Notes: a model not told the origin generated them from the letters alone. DNA of 64,000 bases from Tenrec ecaudatus (GCF_050624435.1 NC_134537.1:123547086-123611085); one strand, 5' to 3'. Positions 1 through 12,602 are shown, counted from the stretch's first letter. Made by a program: numbers and translations.

Positions 1-600
1 ATAGGACAGAGGCTGTACACTGGTGCATATGAGGGTTGGAGGTACAGGGAATCCAGGGTGGATGATACCTTCAGGACCAAGGGTGTGAGGGACGATGCTG
101 GGAGAGTGGAGGGTGAGTGGGTTGGAAAGGGGGAACTGATTACAAGGATCCACATGTGACCTCTTCCCTGGGAGAGGGACAGCAGAGAAGGGGGGAAGGG
201 AGACTCAGGATAGGGCAAGATATGACAAAATAACGATGTATAAATTACCAAGGGCACATGAGGGAGGGGGGAATGGGGAGGGAGGGGGAAAAAAAAGAGG
301 ACCTGATGCAAGGGGCTTAAGTGGAGAGCAAATACCTTGAGAATGATTGGGGCAGGGAATGTATGAATGTGCTTTATACAATTGATGTATGTATATGTAT
401 GGATTGTGGTAAGATTTGTATGAGTCCCTAATAAAATGTAAAAGAAGAAAAGAGAAAAAAATGATTAGGGCAAAGACTGTACAGATGTGCTTTATACAAT
501 TGATGTATGTATATGTATGAACTGTGAAAAGAATTGTATGAGCCCCAATAAATTGTTAAAATAAATTAAAAAATAAATAAACAAATAAAATAACTCCAGT
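1..600 (+). mobile_element. L1 3' ends, two in tandem
   Basis: Positions 1-461 match the window's commonest repeat: an L1-type 3' UTR with a G-rich polypurine tract (about 240-300), a conserved stretch with GTATGGATTGTG and a terminal AATAAAATG plus A-rich tail. A second short copy (462-600) repeats only the last about 100 bases and its tail, as if inserted into the first A tail. No ORF2 is attached. The 5' side continues beyond the window. Confidence 0.8.
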
Positions 601-629
601 AACGTAAAAAAAAAAAGAAGAAGAAGAAG

Positions 630-975
630 ACCGAAGAGGGATCAATGCATTCGAATGGTGGTGCTGGAGACGAATCCTGAAAGTATTCTGGACTGTATCA
701 TGGAAGTGTAAGAGTCCTCCCGAGAGGGAAGGATATTGAAATTTAGTCTTCCATATTTTGGACATGTTGTCAGGACCAGTCGCTGGAGAAGGGCATCATT
801 CTTGATAAACTGGAGAGGGAGTGAAAGAGAGGAAGATGGATGGACACAGTGACTGTAACAATGGGCTCAAGCATAGGAACAATGGTGAAGATGGCCCAAG
901 ACTGGGCAGTGCTGTATTCTATGGTCCATGGGTTCTGTGGGTCAGAACCAACTCAATGGGACCTGACAACAGCAA
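630..975 (+). mobile_element. RTE-clade LINE, 3' end fragment
   Basis: Contains the decayed end of an RTE/BovB-like ORF (the stretch encoding ...CWRRILKVFWT-like residues) and the tail region with GACATGTTGTCAGGACCAGT, TGGACACAGTGACTG and GGGTCAGAACCAACTCAATG. This matches the end of other RTE copies in the window (21.2, 26.6, 30.9 and 47.6 kb). Confidence 0.75.
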
Positions 976-1594
976 AGGCTTAGAAGGACCTTTTGCTTTG
1001 CCACTCTGCTAACTCTAAGGAGCAGCGTCCTGTGTTTCTCTCACTATGTCTGTGCAGCCATGAGCAGTGATCACTAAGACGATCTGATGCTCAAAGCCAA
1101 CGCCAAATATTTAAATGATGTTATATTTAGGTTTGGGATGATGATTTTTTGTGAATTTAAGTTTACAAACAATATTAGTGAAGAAGGTATTGCGGGTGAA
1201 AATTAACTGGGAAACTTACACTTGAAGTTTGTCTTTGTTTCCCACGAGCTAACTCCTTGTGAGTGCAACTTGTCCCATGACATTCTTAGGGTATTGTTCT
1301 CATGAAGAAGTCTATTTTGATGATGCCTGCGAATTTCTGCCCTGCCAGCTTCCAGTGAAGCAAAAGATAACGTGAGAAAGATAGAGAAGCTCCTCTCCCC
1401 AGTAGTCTGATATTTCAATCCTCACTGTGCGCATTGCTCATGGAGCAAAATACAGATATGAATATAAAAGCTTTTGTTTATTTTTTTCCAAGGACTGGAT
1501 CTATCTTTTTGTACTAAGGATAAAATCTGCTCTATGCCTCCAAACTCCAGATCAAATGTACCCAAGTTAAGTATCTCTTCGTGAGCTCTGAATC

Positions 1595-1755
1595 ACTCAC
1601 TCTCGTTGAATAAATGCTGATTCACAGCGACACTATAGGACAGGGTAGAGCTACCCATGTGAGTTTTGGAGCCTGTGACTCTTCCCGGGAGTAGAAGACC
1701 TCCTCTGTATGCCGAAGAGCAGCTGTTTTAGCAGCCCAATGCATAACCATGATTC
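1595..1755 (-). repeat. AfroSINE (tRNA-derived SINE), antisense
   Basis: Shows the family's 3' half (CACAGCGACACTATAGGACA) followed by the diverged tRNA-like head, all in reverse orientation. Confidence 0.65.
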
Positions 1756-1845
1756 TGTAGGTAGTTGTTTTTATAAAATACTTTGGATTGACATTGATTT
1801 TAATTTGTTTATTCCTTCTCTGCTATTAAAATAAAACCCCCATTA

Positions 1846-2039
1846 GGGGGGAGCGGGGAGAGAGGGGGAGGGGAAAAAAAGGAAAATGAGCTGATTCCAG
1901 GAACCCAAGTGGAAGGCAAATTTTGAGAATGATGAGGGCAACGTATGTATAAGGGTCCTTTACTCAATTGATGTATATATGGATTGTGATAAGAGTTGTA
2001 TGAGCCCCAATAAAATGATTTATTAAATTAAAATTAAAA
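1846..2039 (+). mobile_element. 5'-truncated L1 3' end with an 18-bp target duplication
   Basis: A 194-bp insertion from the polypurine tract to the A tail. It is flanked by exact copies of AAAATAAAACCCCCATTA at 1828-1845 and 2040-2057. The junction TATT/AAAA fits the L1 endonuclease site, which supports target-primed reverse transcription by L1. Confidence 0.9.
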
Positions 2040-2364
2040 AAAATAAAACCCCCATTAATGGGCAAGGAGCTTCAGCTATTTAATACTGTGTAGTTCATAT
2101 TCAAATACAGAATTACATTAGGAAAGAAAATCAAATTAGGAGTAATTGAACTAAAGTGCCTTTATATTTATTTTCTCTTCACCACAGTGCAGTGTGCTAC
2201 AAATGAAACAGGATTTTAAAGTGTGAAAATTAACTACGGAATTCAGGAATTGAATGCACATCAAGAGAGTTGATAACTTAATGAGACTTCTGTTTATAAT
2301 AGTTAGTGATTGTAATAGGCTAGCCTTTTACTTTTAGAAAATGCATGAGTTTTATCCTTTTTTT

Positions 2365-3035
2365 AAAAAAGTAATCATTTTATTTGGAGTTCTTACAGAT
2401 ATTATAACATTCCATTGTTCATCCACATCAATCAGTAATGTACAATTGTTACCACAATCAGTTTCAAGCCATTTTCTTTCTTCTTGAACTCCTTGATATC
2501 AATCCCCCTTTATCGCCTCACCCACCCACCCCCAATGCCTTCCTGTGTCAGGAACCCTTATTATTATTATTTTTCTATAATTGTTCCCCCCCAATATCTT
2601 ACACAGTCCAACATATCCACTCACATACAATTCTGCTGTTGGATCCCATCTCGGCAGTTACACCATCATCAATGCTATCCACTCCTTATGTCCTCCACAC
2701 ACCCCTTGCCCGACTCTTCCCATACCCTCAGGGAACCATTACTTCTGTTACTGTTTCTGAAGGGTTATCTATCTTAAGTGATCTTAAATATACAAATGTA
2801 CTTATGCAAATCTAACATGATAAATGAGGTAAAACAGATAACAACAATAATAGTAAGGGGAGGAAATATTAAAGAATTAGAGGACAGTTATGTGGATCAT
2901 CTGGGCTTTACAATCTCTTCCCTGTGGTCTTTCTGAGAGGGACTGTCCAATATCTTACAGGTGGGTTTGGGGTTTCCACGACATCCATGCCTCTTCACAT
3001 TGATTTAGTGAGCTTTTATTCTTTAGGCAGTTTGG
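2365..3035 (-). mobile_element. Older L1 3' UTR, antisense
   Basis: A diverged relative of the common L1 3' end. It starts with a poly-T and TCATTTTATTTGGAGTTCTTAC, then follows the usual order with many substitutions. It resembles the host copy at 16.8-17.9 kb and looks like an older subfamily. Confidence 0.7.
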
Positions 3036-5527
3036 TATGTAGTGTCTGAATACCTAGCAATTTCAACACAGTGGAAAATCAATTAATGCCACTCAATAAT
3101 ATAGAAAACATATCCCTTGGCTTTCTCTTTCTCCTTTAGCATATATCAGTCTGCTTAGCACTTGGGGGCAAATCTATTGAATTTTACAAACCAGGGAGAA
3201 GTCAGGAGAACAAATGAATGGGGAACAACTGGATCTGTGAAAGGAAACCTTGTTGCTCTATTTGTGGAAGTGTTCTTTCTTTTCTTTTTATTCTCCATTT
3301 TCAGGAAAACTTCCCTCCTTGTAGCCCAGGAGAGGAGTCTGGTGCACCCGGAGAGGGAGAGGGAGTGCAGCAGTGTTTCCCAAGTTGAGCCATTAAGCAA
3401 GCATCCCTTACTAGTTCTGTAGAAGCAGTCTCCCCGAGAGTACTCTGGCTGCCATATGTCTCCGTGGCAAGGTAAGTGGACTCTTCCCCTCTGGGAGGGT
3501 GCACTGGCATGACACTCTTGACTTCAGTATGTGAAACTTCTTGTCTGAATCCCCCACGCTGGGCTCTTGTGTTTCCTTTCCCCAAAGGTCAGGTCCAACA
3601 CAGCATCCCCACTGGGCCAGGTCAACAGGAACTGAGGGGACCATTTCTGTTCATCCTTAGTTGTCTAAACCGAGAGAAAATTAGATCACTATTGATTTCA
3701 CCTTCAGCTTTCCCCTACAAAGTTGTTTTCTGTGCCGAGTAGTCATTTTGTTTTTATGCCTTAGACACCGTGAACACGTGGTCAGGATAGACTGCCCACT
3801 TTTCCATTTGGGCAGGATGCTATTGAACCGTGAACATGACACAGAGAATGGCTGTAAGATCAAATTTCTCCCAGTACTCATAGTGAGGCGATTTCAAGCT
3901 TGTACAAGATCAAGCACCCATTAGACTTTCTTGAAAGAAAAGAATAAAAACTTTAATGGCTTTCTATACAACTTCAGAAGTGCTGTACCCTTAAAAAAAA
4001 TAAATGAAATTAACTAAAAAGGGAACGAGAAAGCCTTTGCCTGTATTTTCTGCTGTCTCCCAGAGGCTTTTTATCTGTTTAAATCAACCAGAGGTTTTTC
4101 ACATATTGACATAAGCATTCATTTGTTAATTAGTTGGACATTAAACTGCCTGGAGCCTCCCCCAGCATCTTGAATCAAGCTGAGCTAGTTGGGTGCTCCG
4201 GGCTGTTCCCGTCCTGCGCCATGCCCTGAGCACACATGGTTTTCCCTCCTCTATCTCCTTAGATAAAAGTCAGTGCTGATCGCCTTAAGGGAAGAATGAG
4301 TTAAATGGACCAATATTCCAGCCCCGGATCTAAAGACCCAGCCTTTTCAGAGGGCCCTCAGCACCTGCAGCAGCAAGGTCATTTGCCCATACATAAATAA
4401 ATAAATTAACAATGAATAAATAATTTAATCCCAGCCACACAATGCCACCTTGCAGATCTGGTCCTTTGCAGTGCCCAGTGAATTTGTTCATTTCTAATTC
4501 TTTTTGATAAAGTCCTCAGATACTTGCTGACTGTCAGCCTCGTTTTCTTATTGTTTTCGCTTGATTAGTTCTGTATGACCCAAGGTCGCCCTTAAAATCC
4601 ACATCTCTCCCGAAGACTCCAAAGGGCCTTCTTTTGAGCACCCCACCACCTCCCCACCAAAAATAAAATAAAAATAAATAAAAGGGGGGAAAGTGCCTGC
4701 GGTTTCTCCACACAAAAGCCTGGCCTGCCGTGTGTCCGAGCCCCTGAAGCAGCCCTTCGTTCACCCAAGCGCAAAAATAGCTCGTTAGGGAGTGCCTGGT
4801 GGTTGTAGCATCTCTACCCTGTGCACTGGGGTGAGGCTGTGTTAAGTCTCCCCGGGCCTGCAGGGACCCCTTTAGGCCTGCTGGGGGACTCCTCAGGGGC
4901 GGGCGGGGCTAGGCACCTGTCCACTCACACCGAGTGTGCTCAGAGCTCTGCTGGGTGGCTTTTCAGAAGAAAGCCCGGTCTTCCCTTGATCACCGCCTGT
5001 GTCGTCGTTAAACCGTTTTAAACACACAACCTTCATTCTCTGAAAGATTGATCATGCTGAGATAACAGTCAAGGGCAAATGCAACCGCAAACACTTGCAT
5101 TGGCAGCTTGTGTTGCATGTCAGTGCTCTCGACAGGTAGGCTGGGTACACTCGGAGGCAACGGGCACACTGGGAGGTCTACCTTGCATGTCATAAAGGAA
5201 GGAGAGAGGGCTTTTGAAGTGATTGCACCTCTCTCTTCGGGAGAGGGATGTCCAATGTCGTTGGATGAACAATCTCTGCTCAGTGTCTGACCTGTGTGAA
5301 GAGCGGTGAATGGAAACACCCGAGTCTCCATGCCCAGCAAGAGGATTGCCGTCCACGGAGCACGTCAGATACGATAGCGCGGCCACGCACCGCTCACATG
5401 CTGAGTCGTGACAGCGACTCTGGATTTTCCTTCTTTCAGAAGTTATTAAATATTTCAAATTGATAAAAAAAAAGTAACGAGAATACTTTTTTTATCAACA
5501 TGGGTTAAGAGTTTGCATATTTGCTTC
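3036..5527. other. Mostly unique intergenic sequence
   Basis: No gene recognised. The open frames on both strands around 3160-3740 have no known domain. The AT-rich block at about 4060-4450 contains TTAATTAG and TAATTTAATC-type homeodomain cores and lacks repeat similarity; it is a weak candidate for a conserved non-coding element. Confidence 0.4.
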
Positions 5528-5735
5528 ATCTCCTTTGTTTTCTTTTTAAAATAAGCTCTTATAACAACCCATACATTAATTGTATCAAGCACATTTGCAC
5601 ATATGTTGCCATCATTTTTGAAACATTTTCTTTCTACTTGAGCCCTTTGTATCAGCCTCTCTTTTCCCCTCCCTCCCTCATCCTCCCACCTCTCAGACTG
5701 TGGGAAGCTTACCTTCCTCTCTTAAATTCATGATA
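5528..5735 (-). mobile_element. L1 3' end, antisense, 5'-truncated
   Basis: Starts with TTTTCTTTTTAAAATAAG and continues through AACAACCCATACATTAATTG and CTTGAGCCCTTTGTATCAG, the antisense of the common L1 terminus. Confidence 0.8.
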
Positions 5736-5769
5736 GCTTATTCATCCACAAGGCAACAATTACTAAGCA

Positions 5770-8700
5770 ACAAAGAATCAGACAGTGATAAGCCTCTAAA
5801 TGGATATGAAACTAAAACCTAGCAGAAAAAGTAATTTACTTAAAGACTCTGTAAGTCTGTTACATTTCAAAGACGAGAAAATTAAGGATATTTTTACCAA
5901 ATTCTTCCGTCTGAAACCGATCAAATATGCATTCAAGATGCTGTAGTGACGACTGATAATTGGAAGGCAAAAGTTGGGAACAAAGAATATCCAGTAACTG
6001 GAAATAAGGCTTCGGTTGTGGAAATGACTCTGGAGATGATATGTCAGATTTTTGCAAGACCAATGACTTACTCTATCCTTCTTTCTTCTCAACAACACAG
6101 ACAGCCACAATACATGTGAAACTTGCTGGATGAAATACACAGGAAACAAATAAACTACATATGTAGAAAAGAGATGATGGAGAAGCTCAACATCAACAGC
6201 CAAAGTAAGGCGAGGGGCTGACTATGCAAGTTCAAGTTGAAGCTGAAGAAAATTAAAACAAGTCATGGAGGACCAAAATATGACCTTACGCATATTCCAC
6301 CTAAATTTAGAGACCATCACAAGGATGGAATGGATACATTGAACACTAATGACTCAAGATGAGACTAGCAGTGGAATAACACAAGGATATCGTACACGAA
6401 GAAAAGAAAAGGTCATTAAAAATATAGTAAAAAGGAAAAAAATCAAACTAGATGTCAGAAGAAATTCTAAAACTTGCTCCGAGTATAGAGAATATAGAGT
6501 AACTAAAACAAGTGGAAGAATGATGAGACCAAAAAGCTGAAGAGAAAAATCCCAAGGGCATCTTGTGAAGATAAAGTAAAATATTCAAATGAAATGTATA
6601 AAGATCTAGAACTAAAAACCAGAAAGGAAGAACATGTTCAGCACTTCTTAAACTGAAAGGACTGAAGAAAATATTCAAGCCTCAGGTTGCAATACTAAAA
6701 GATTCCATGGGCAAAATACTGAATGATGCAAGAGCATTCAAAGAAGATGTAAAGAATATAGGAGTCGCTGTACTAAAACGAACTCGTTGACATTCAACCA
6801 TTTCAAGAGGTAGTATATGATCGGGAGTCAAAGGCCAAAGGTACTGAAGGAAGAAGTCCAAGTTGTGTTAAAAAGAATTAGCCAAAAACAAGGGTCCAGG
6901 CTGACTTTAGGCCTCTGCTCAAGGATTCCCTCAATGCAAGAACACTTTGTTCTAACAACCTGGCATTCTATGATGCTCACTCTTGGCACTGTTGCTGAAG
7001 ACAAAATGGGTGCACAGGCAAATGTAGTGAAGAAAACTGATGGTGCCCGGCTATCAAAAGATATAGCATCTGGAGTGTTAAATGCTTGGAGATAAACAAG
7101 CAGCCATCTAACTGAGAAGCAACAAGCCCACCACATGGAAGAAGCACACCAGCCTATGTGATCATGAGGTGTCGATAAGATCAGGTAACAGGCATCAGCA
7201 GACCCAAAACAAACAAACACAAAAAAGCATATTGTTGTGAATGAGGGGGGCTGGAGCAGAGACCCCCCAAATCCATCTGTAGACAATGGAACATCCCCTC
7301 ACAGAAGTGTAGCAAGAAAGGGATGAGTCAACAGGGCACAGTACAGCACCAATGAAACACACAATATTCCTCAAAGTTCTGTGAAGCTTCTTCACCCCCC
7401 ACTATCATGACCCCAACCCTGCCTTTTACTTTGGGCTAGGCCAGAGCATGTGCACAGTTACAGATAAGAGCTCAGGACACACAGAATCCAGGTTAGATAA
7501 ATCCCTTAGTGATACCAGGAGGGTACGGGAAATGGCAGGAGAGGAGAGGGAAACAAACTGCGGTGGGTGTAAGATATGAAATTAATAATAATTTATAATT
7601 TGTCAAGGGGTCATGAGTGTGGGGGGAGGGAAGGAGGGTAAAAAGAGTTGCTGATACCAAGGGCTCACATAGAATGTAAATGTTTAGAAAATGATGGCAA
7701 CATATGTACAGATATGCCTGACACAATTGATGTATGGATTGTTATAAGAGCTTTAAGAGCCCCCAATAAAATGATCTTTTAAAAATATTGGCTAGTCATA
7801 GGGTGAGAATGAAAAAAATAGATGCAGATACAAAAATCACACAGGTGTGATCACCAATAAATGGCAAATAAAACCTAAAAAAAACCACCCCAAGTCTCCG
7901 GGATTCACTGGAATACCAACTGAAATACTTCAAGGTGCACTGGAAGTGTTTATTTGTCTCAGCCAAGAAATTTGGAGACAGTTACTTGGCCTACTGACTG
8001 GAATAGATTCATATTTGTACTCTTTCTAAAGGAAGGGGACCCTACATAATGCAAAAATTATGGAACAATATAATTGATAGCACATACAAGTAAAAATTTC
8101 CTGACGATCATTCAACAACAGTTGTAGCAATACCCTGATAGGAAGCTACCAGAAATTCAGATGTGTGTCAGATTTATATCCTCTCACCATACTTATTAAG
8201 TGTCTTGGCTGAACAAATAATCAAAGAAGCTGGATTATATGAAGAAGAATTTAGCAGCAGGATTGGAGGAAGGCTTATTAGTAACCTACATTGTGCAGAT
8301 AAACACAATTTTACTTGCTGAATCTGAGAAGGACTGGAAGCACTTGCTGATGAAAGTAAAGAATTACAGTCTTCTATATGAATTACAACTTAGTGTAAAG
8401 AAAATCAAAATCCTCACAACTGGACCAGTAAGTAAGTAAGTAACAGCATAAGTGGATACAATATTGAAATTGTCAAGGATTTCATCTTGTTTGGATCCAC
8501 AATCAATGTTCATGGAAGCAGCAGTATAGAGATGACAGGACACTTTGTGTTGGATAAATCTGCACAAGACCTCTTTAGAGCATTGAATAGCAAGGGTGTT
8601 ATTTGAGAACTAAGGTGCTCCTGACCCAAGCCATGGTCTTTTCCATTGCTTTATATGCACGTGAAAGTTGAACATTGAATAAGGAAGACCAATGAAGAAT

Positions 8701-8810
8701 TCAGGCATTTGAATTATGGTGCTGGGGAAGAATATTAAAAATACCGTGGACTGCCAAGAGAACAAACAGTCTATCTTGGAAGAAGCATAGCCATAATGCT
8801 TCGTCCAGGG
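5770..8810 (+). pseudogene. Decayed RTE-clade LINE, interrupted by an L1 end
   Basis: 5850-6060 matches the RTE endonuclease region (decayed form of the ...IIGDWNAKVGNK... segment). 6350-6890 and 7880-8810 match the reverse-transcriptase region; the latter has relics of the LSPYLLxxxAEQ and LLAESExDWKHLL motifs and the GPVSK segment. Many frameshifts and stops. An L1 3' UTR (6901-7784) interrupts it at the ...GCCAAAAACAAGGGTCCAGG target. The family encodes an endonuclease-RT protein that moves LINE RNA; this copy is dead. Confidence 0.8.
6901..7784 (+). mobile_element. L1 3' UTR nested in the RTE copy
   Basis: About 880 bp in sense orientation. It includes the upstream section of the UTR (CTATGATGCTCACTC, GGTGCCCGGCTATCAAAAG, CACATGGAAGAAGCACACC), the short polypurine tract at about 7620 and the terminal CCCCCAATAAAATGATC. 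Confidence 0.85.
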
Positions 8811-8945
8811 GTTCGTGATCCAAGGCATAGTACTTTCATGCACTTTATATGCATTTGGAAGGTGAGCAATGAAGAACTGAGGCCGGTATTGGTGGGGAAT
8901 ACTGAATCTACCAGGGGCTGCCGAAAGAATAGTAGTATCTGATCA
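8811..8945 (+). repeat. Duplicated RTE segment
   Basis: 8811-8945 resembles 8628-8770: both carry an ATGCACTTTATATGC-like stretch, then GAAGAA..GAGGC, GGGGAAxAxTxxxAAT and GGGCTGCC/GGACTGCC. It looks like a partial duplication of the RTE 3' coding region. Confidence 0.5.
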
Positions 8946-9734
8946 AGTACCAATGGTACGGAAAGAAGAAGGCCTGTGGGAGTATTGTCTTTGAGAAATG
9001 TAAATATAAAGTGGATTTGAAAAAATTGAAGCAGGGAAGGGGGCCTCCCAGTATAGCTGTGGCCTTGTGTTACCTTCCTGTGAGGTTTCAAGGGGTGCTT
9101 CCCACCGCACTGGGCAGACACGGACCCATGTCAGGACACAGCGATCAGGGAGCCTGGTACAGGTTGGTGTGGACTGTGAACCTTGAAACAAAGAAGGCAG
9201 CTCTGTGGCTGGAAAATGTGGCCTTGGTGATGGAAAGGTCTCCAGAAAGCATATGCTAGGATTTTACACGACCAAAGACTTATTTATCACACACACCTGT
9301 TTTCAATAGCATCAACAGTGACTACATGCGTGAAGATAGCCCCTCTGTATCCCTCTGTCCCGGTGCCTGTGTACCGTGCCCATGCACACAGCCTCTTAGG
9401 GTCCAACCTTCTTCTCCGTCCATTGCTCTTTCTGCTGGCTCCTTGCACATGACTCCCTGTGCCTGTCTTCTTACTTGCGTAGTGTGGTGGGTAAAAGCAA
9501 GCTACCCTGTGCACATGACCGGCTTGGGTTCCGTGGGTACTGATCAAACTTGATGTAAGGGCCTTGCTCAAGTTTAGTCAAGCTCACTCAAGCTCTGTTT
9601 GGGTGGGTCTGTGAGATCTTCAGCTTGTTAACAAGTATTAAACTGTTGCGCTTCATCATCTTTGTTCACATCTCTCCGAGAATTCTTGAAATTTTGTATT
9701 TTCTGGTCTAAAGCATAAATTCATATGGTATCAT
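8946..9734. other. Unique or unrecognised sequence
   Basis: No gene or familiar repeat recognised. The open frames on either strand have no known domain. Confidence 0.4.
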
Positions 9735-11105
9735 CTAAAAGCATTTTTTTCGAGATCTATCTTCAAGTACAATGCTGCCTGTGAGAGAATAATATCTATA
9801 TGCCTACACAGAAGACCATTCGATACACTTTTATGTTCAAATTTATTCACCAACGACTTAAGCTAGTGATGAAGATATTGGAGAATTGTACCAACATCTT
9901 TGATCTGAAATTTGTCTAATATGCACTCAAGATGAATTGATAATTATCTGCATTTGGAATACGAAAACTGGAAACAAAGTGGAAGGAACAATGGTTGGAA
10001 AATATGTCCTTGGTGATAGAAACAAACCTGGAGATGAGGTTGCATGGCAGAATTTTGCAAGATCAATAAATACTTTATCGTTCTCAATAACATAAAAGGT
10101 GACTCTACATGTGGACTTCACCAGATGAAATACACAGGGACCAAATTGACTATATCTGTGGGAAGAGAGAACTCAATAACATCATTTTAAACAAGGGCAG
10201 GGGCCAATTATGGAACATCAATTGTTCATAGGAAAGTTCAGGTTGCAGCTGAAGAAAATTAAAACAACTCCTTGATAGCCAAAATACAACTTGAATTTAG
10301 AAAACATATCAGAACAGATGTATTGCATGGGACGTTAATGACAAAAGACCTTACGAGTTGTGGATGGCATCAAGAACATTATATGTGAACAAAGCATAAG
10401 GCCCTTAAAAAGACAGGAAAGAGAAAAAAGATCACAGTGGGTGTCAGGAGAGACTCTGAAGCTTGCTCTTGTGTAGAGTCGCTAAAGCAGATGGAAGAAA
10501 TGGTGAAATAAAAGAGCTGAGCAGAAATTTTCAAAGGGTAGTTTGCAAATACAAAGTGGAGTATTACAATAAAATGTGCAAAGTTCTGGGATTAGAAAGC
10601 CAAAAAGAGCATGTTCAGGGTATCTCAAGTTGAAAGAATTGAAGGAAAAAGTAAGCTTCAAGTTGCAATGTTAAGCGACTCTGGGCAAATTTTGAACGAT
10701 ACAGGAAGCTTCAAAACAAGACAGAATTGGTTAAAATTCGATGCTACCACATCAAAAGGTGGCATATAATCAAGAAAGAATGGTATTGAAGGGAGAAATT
10801 CAAGCTGCATCCAAGGCTTTAGCCAAAACCAAGGCTCGAGGAATTGATGGAGTACTGGCGGAAAGTCTTTGCCGAGTCGATGGAGTGCTGGAGTGCTCAC
10901 TAGTGAATGCCAGGAAATTTGGAAGACAGTCATCTGGCCAACTTACTAGAAGAGATCCCCATCTTGCCCATTCCAAAGAAAGGTGGTTTTGCAGAATGTG
11001 GAAATTATCAAACAACATCATTAATATCTGATGCAAGTAAAATATTACTGAAGATGATTCAACAGCAGTGCTGCAGTCCATCACAGGGAAACCAGCTGTT
11101 TGCTT
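9735..11105 (+). pseudogene. Decayed RTE-clade LINE, second copy
   Basis: Endonuclease-region relics at about 9850-10080 align with 5850-6060. RT-region relics at 10640-11100 include AAATTCAAGCTGCATCCAAGGC, GAATTGATGGAGTACTGG and CCCATTCCAAAGAAAGGTGG. It breaks off at about 11105, where an oppositely oriented RTE segment starts. Confidence 0.75.
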
Positions 11106-12140
11106 CTATTCTTTAAGCTTGAGATGTGCTGAGCGGGTTCTTCCCATTTGGTTTTTTAACGCCAGGCCTTGGCAGATTTCATGAGATTGCTTTACCCGGT
11201 CTTCTCCCGCGGCCCTGCGAAGACTTCTGCTAAGCTCTCCGACTTCGCGATTTCTTCCATTTGTCTCAGCCACTCTCGATTCAAGGGCAACTTTTAGAAA
11301 TCCATCTGACATCCTCTTGGGTTTTATTCTCGTTGCTGTATTTTCTATAGCTGTTGGTTTCTTTGTGTTTGATGTTGTTGGTGTCATCTCACAAAGCATC
11401 TGCTCTTCAGTCATCAAGGTCTCATGTGTCCTTGACTCACTCACTACCATTGAGAAGATTCTGACTCATAGCAACCCCTATAAAGGGCCGAGGAGGACTC
11501 CCTGCGGGGGAGCAGAATGCTTCATCTTCCTGCAGAGGGGCTGGTGGGTCTGAACTGCTCCCGCTCTATTCGCAGCCCTATGCGTAACCCATGACTTCAC
11601 CAGAGCGCCGCTCTCTTCCCACAGATGTTTGATTCCCGCATGTTCTGTCTGCAAGTTGAAATTCATGTATAGTCACCTGCAAGTCCTGGAAAAAGGGCAT
11701 TTGCAACAAAAAGTCATGGATCTTGAGAAGTTCTATTATGTGACCTCCAGTTTACATGTCTATCACCAAGGCCATATTTTCCAATGACTGATCATTTTTC
11801 TTTGTTTTCAGCATTAGCATTGTAATTGCCAATAATTATCAATACATCTTGATTGCTTGTTTGATCAATTTCAGAATAAAGAAGCTGGTAAAATTCTTCA
11901 ATTTGTTCATCACTGGCTCTGGTGGCTGGTGTGCAAATATGAGTGACAGTTGTATTGACTGGTCTTCCCTGTAGACAGAGATATTATCCTGTCACATACA
12001 GCATTGCACTTCCAAATGAGATCTTGAGATGTTCTTTTTAATGACTAATGTGACACTGTTCTTAAATTTGGTAGAGTAAACCAAATTATTTTCTGGTTTA
12101 AAATGGCCTTCGCAATATTAGTGCCTAGGATATAGATCTT
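11106..12140 (-). pseudogene. RTE-clade LINE on the opposite strand
   Basis: Read on the minus strand, 12140-11645 carries the endonuclease region (decayed ...LIIIGNYNANAENK... and ...GKYGLGDRH...). 11440-11106 carries the linker region (...RMSDGFLKVALESRV...), which stays open for 114 codons. An antisense SINE separates the two parts. The 5' continuation beyond 12140 is interrupted by a solo LTR and is less clear. Confidence 0.65.
11441..11640 (-). repeat. AfroSINE, antisense, nested in the RTE copy
   Basis: CATTGAGAAGATTCTGACTC, then TAGCAACCCCTATAAAGGGC and a reversed tRNA-like head ending near CACCAGAGCGCCGCTC. Confidence 0.75.
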
Positions 12141-12183
12141 CGTGTGCTTCATTTCCTTCTGGATGACTTCCAATCTCCCTAGA

Positions 12184-12602
12184 TGTGGTAGTTACACAAT
12201 ATTATGCCAACTTTATAACAGAATGAAGGGGTGGTGTCTAGCCTGCCCTTGTGGGCATGGCCTTCTCGTGAAAATTCTGGGAACTTCACATTCTATTGAC
12301 AAGCCGCATGCTGATGGCAGCCAGAGCCCTGGAGATGCATCCAGCACCACTGAATCCACAAGACTTTTCACCCACTGGCCTGTCATCTTCCTGTATTCGG
12401 CATCATTGCATATATTGCATGAGCCTGAAGAGGAATTTACAGACTGGTATCAGACAGATGGGCTAATATCAGACTTATGAACTTGCTCCAGACTTGGCCA
12501 GGATGTTTTCTCAATATGCAATTATTCTTTGATAGAAAACTCTCTCTTAAACACATATGAGTGTCTATGAATTTGTTTCTCTAGTCATCCTGAACTAACA
12601 CA
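12184..12602 (+). mobile_element. Solo LTR with exact 5-bp target duplication
   Basis: 419 bp beginning TGTGGTAGTTAC and ending CTAACACA, flanked by CTAGA at 12179-12183 and 12603-12607. It shares its 3' half (GGGCTAATATCAGACTTATG, TTTTCTCAATATGCAATTAT, GTCTATGAATTTGTTTCTCTAG) with the LTRs at 16.2, 24.0, 25.7 and 41.6 kb. Both its ends and the 5-bp duplication fit a retroviral LTR left after recombination. It is probably ERV-L related, though this is not certain. Confidence 0.85.
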
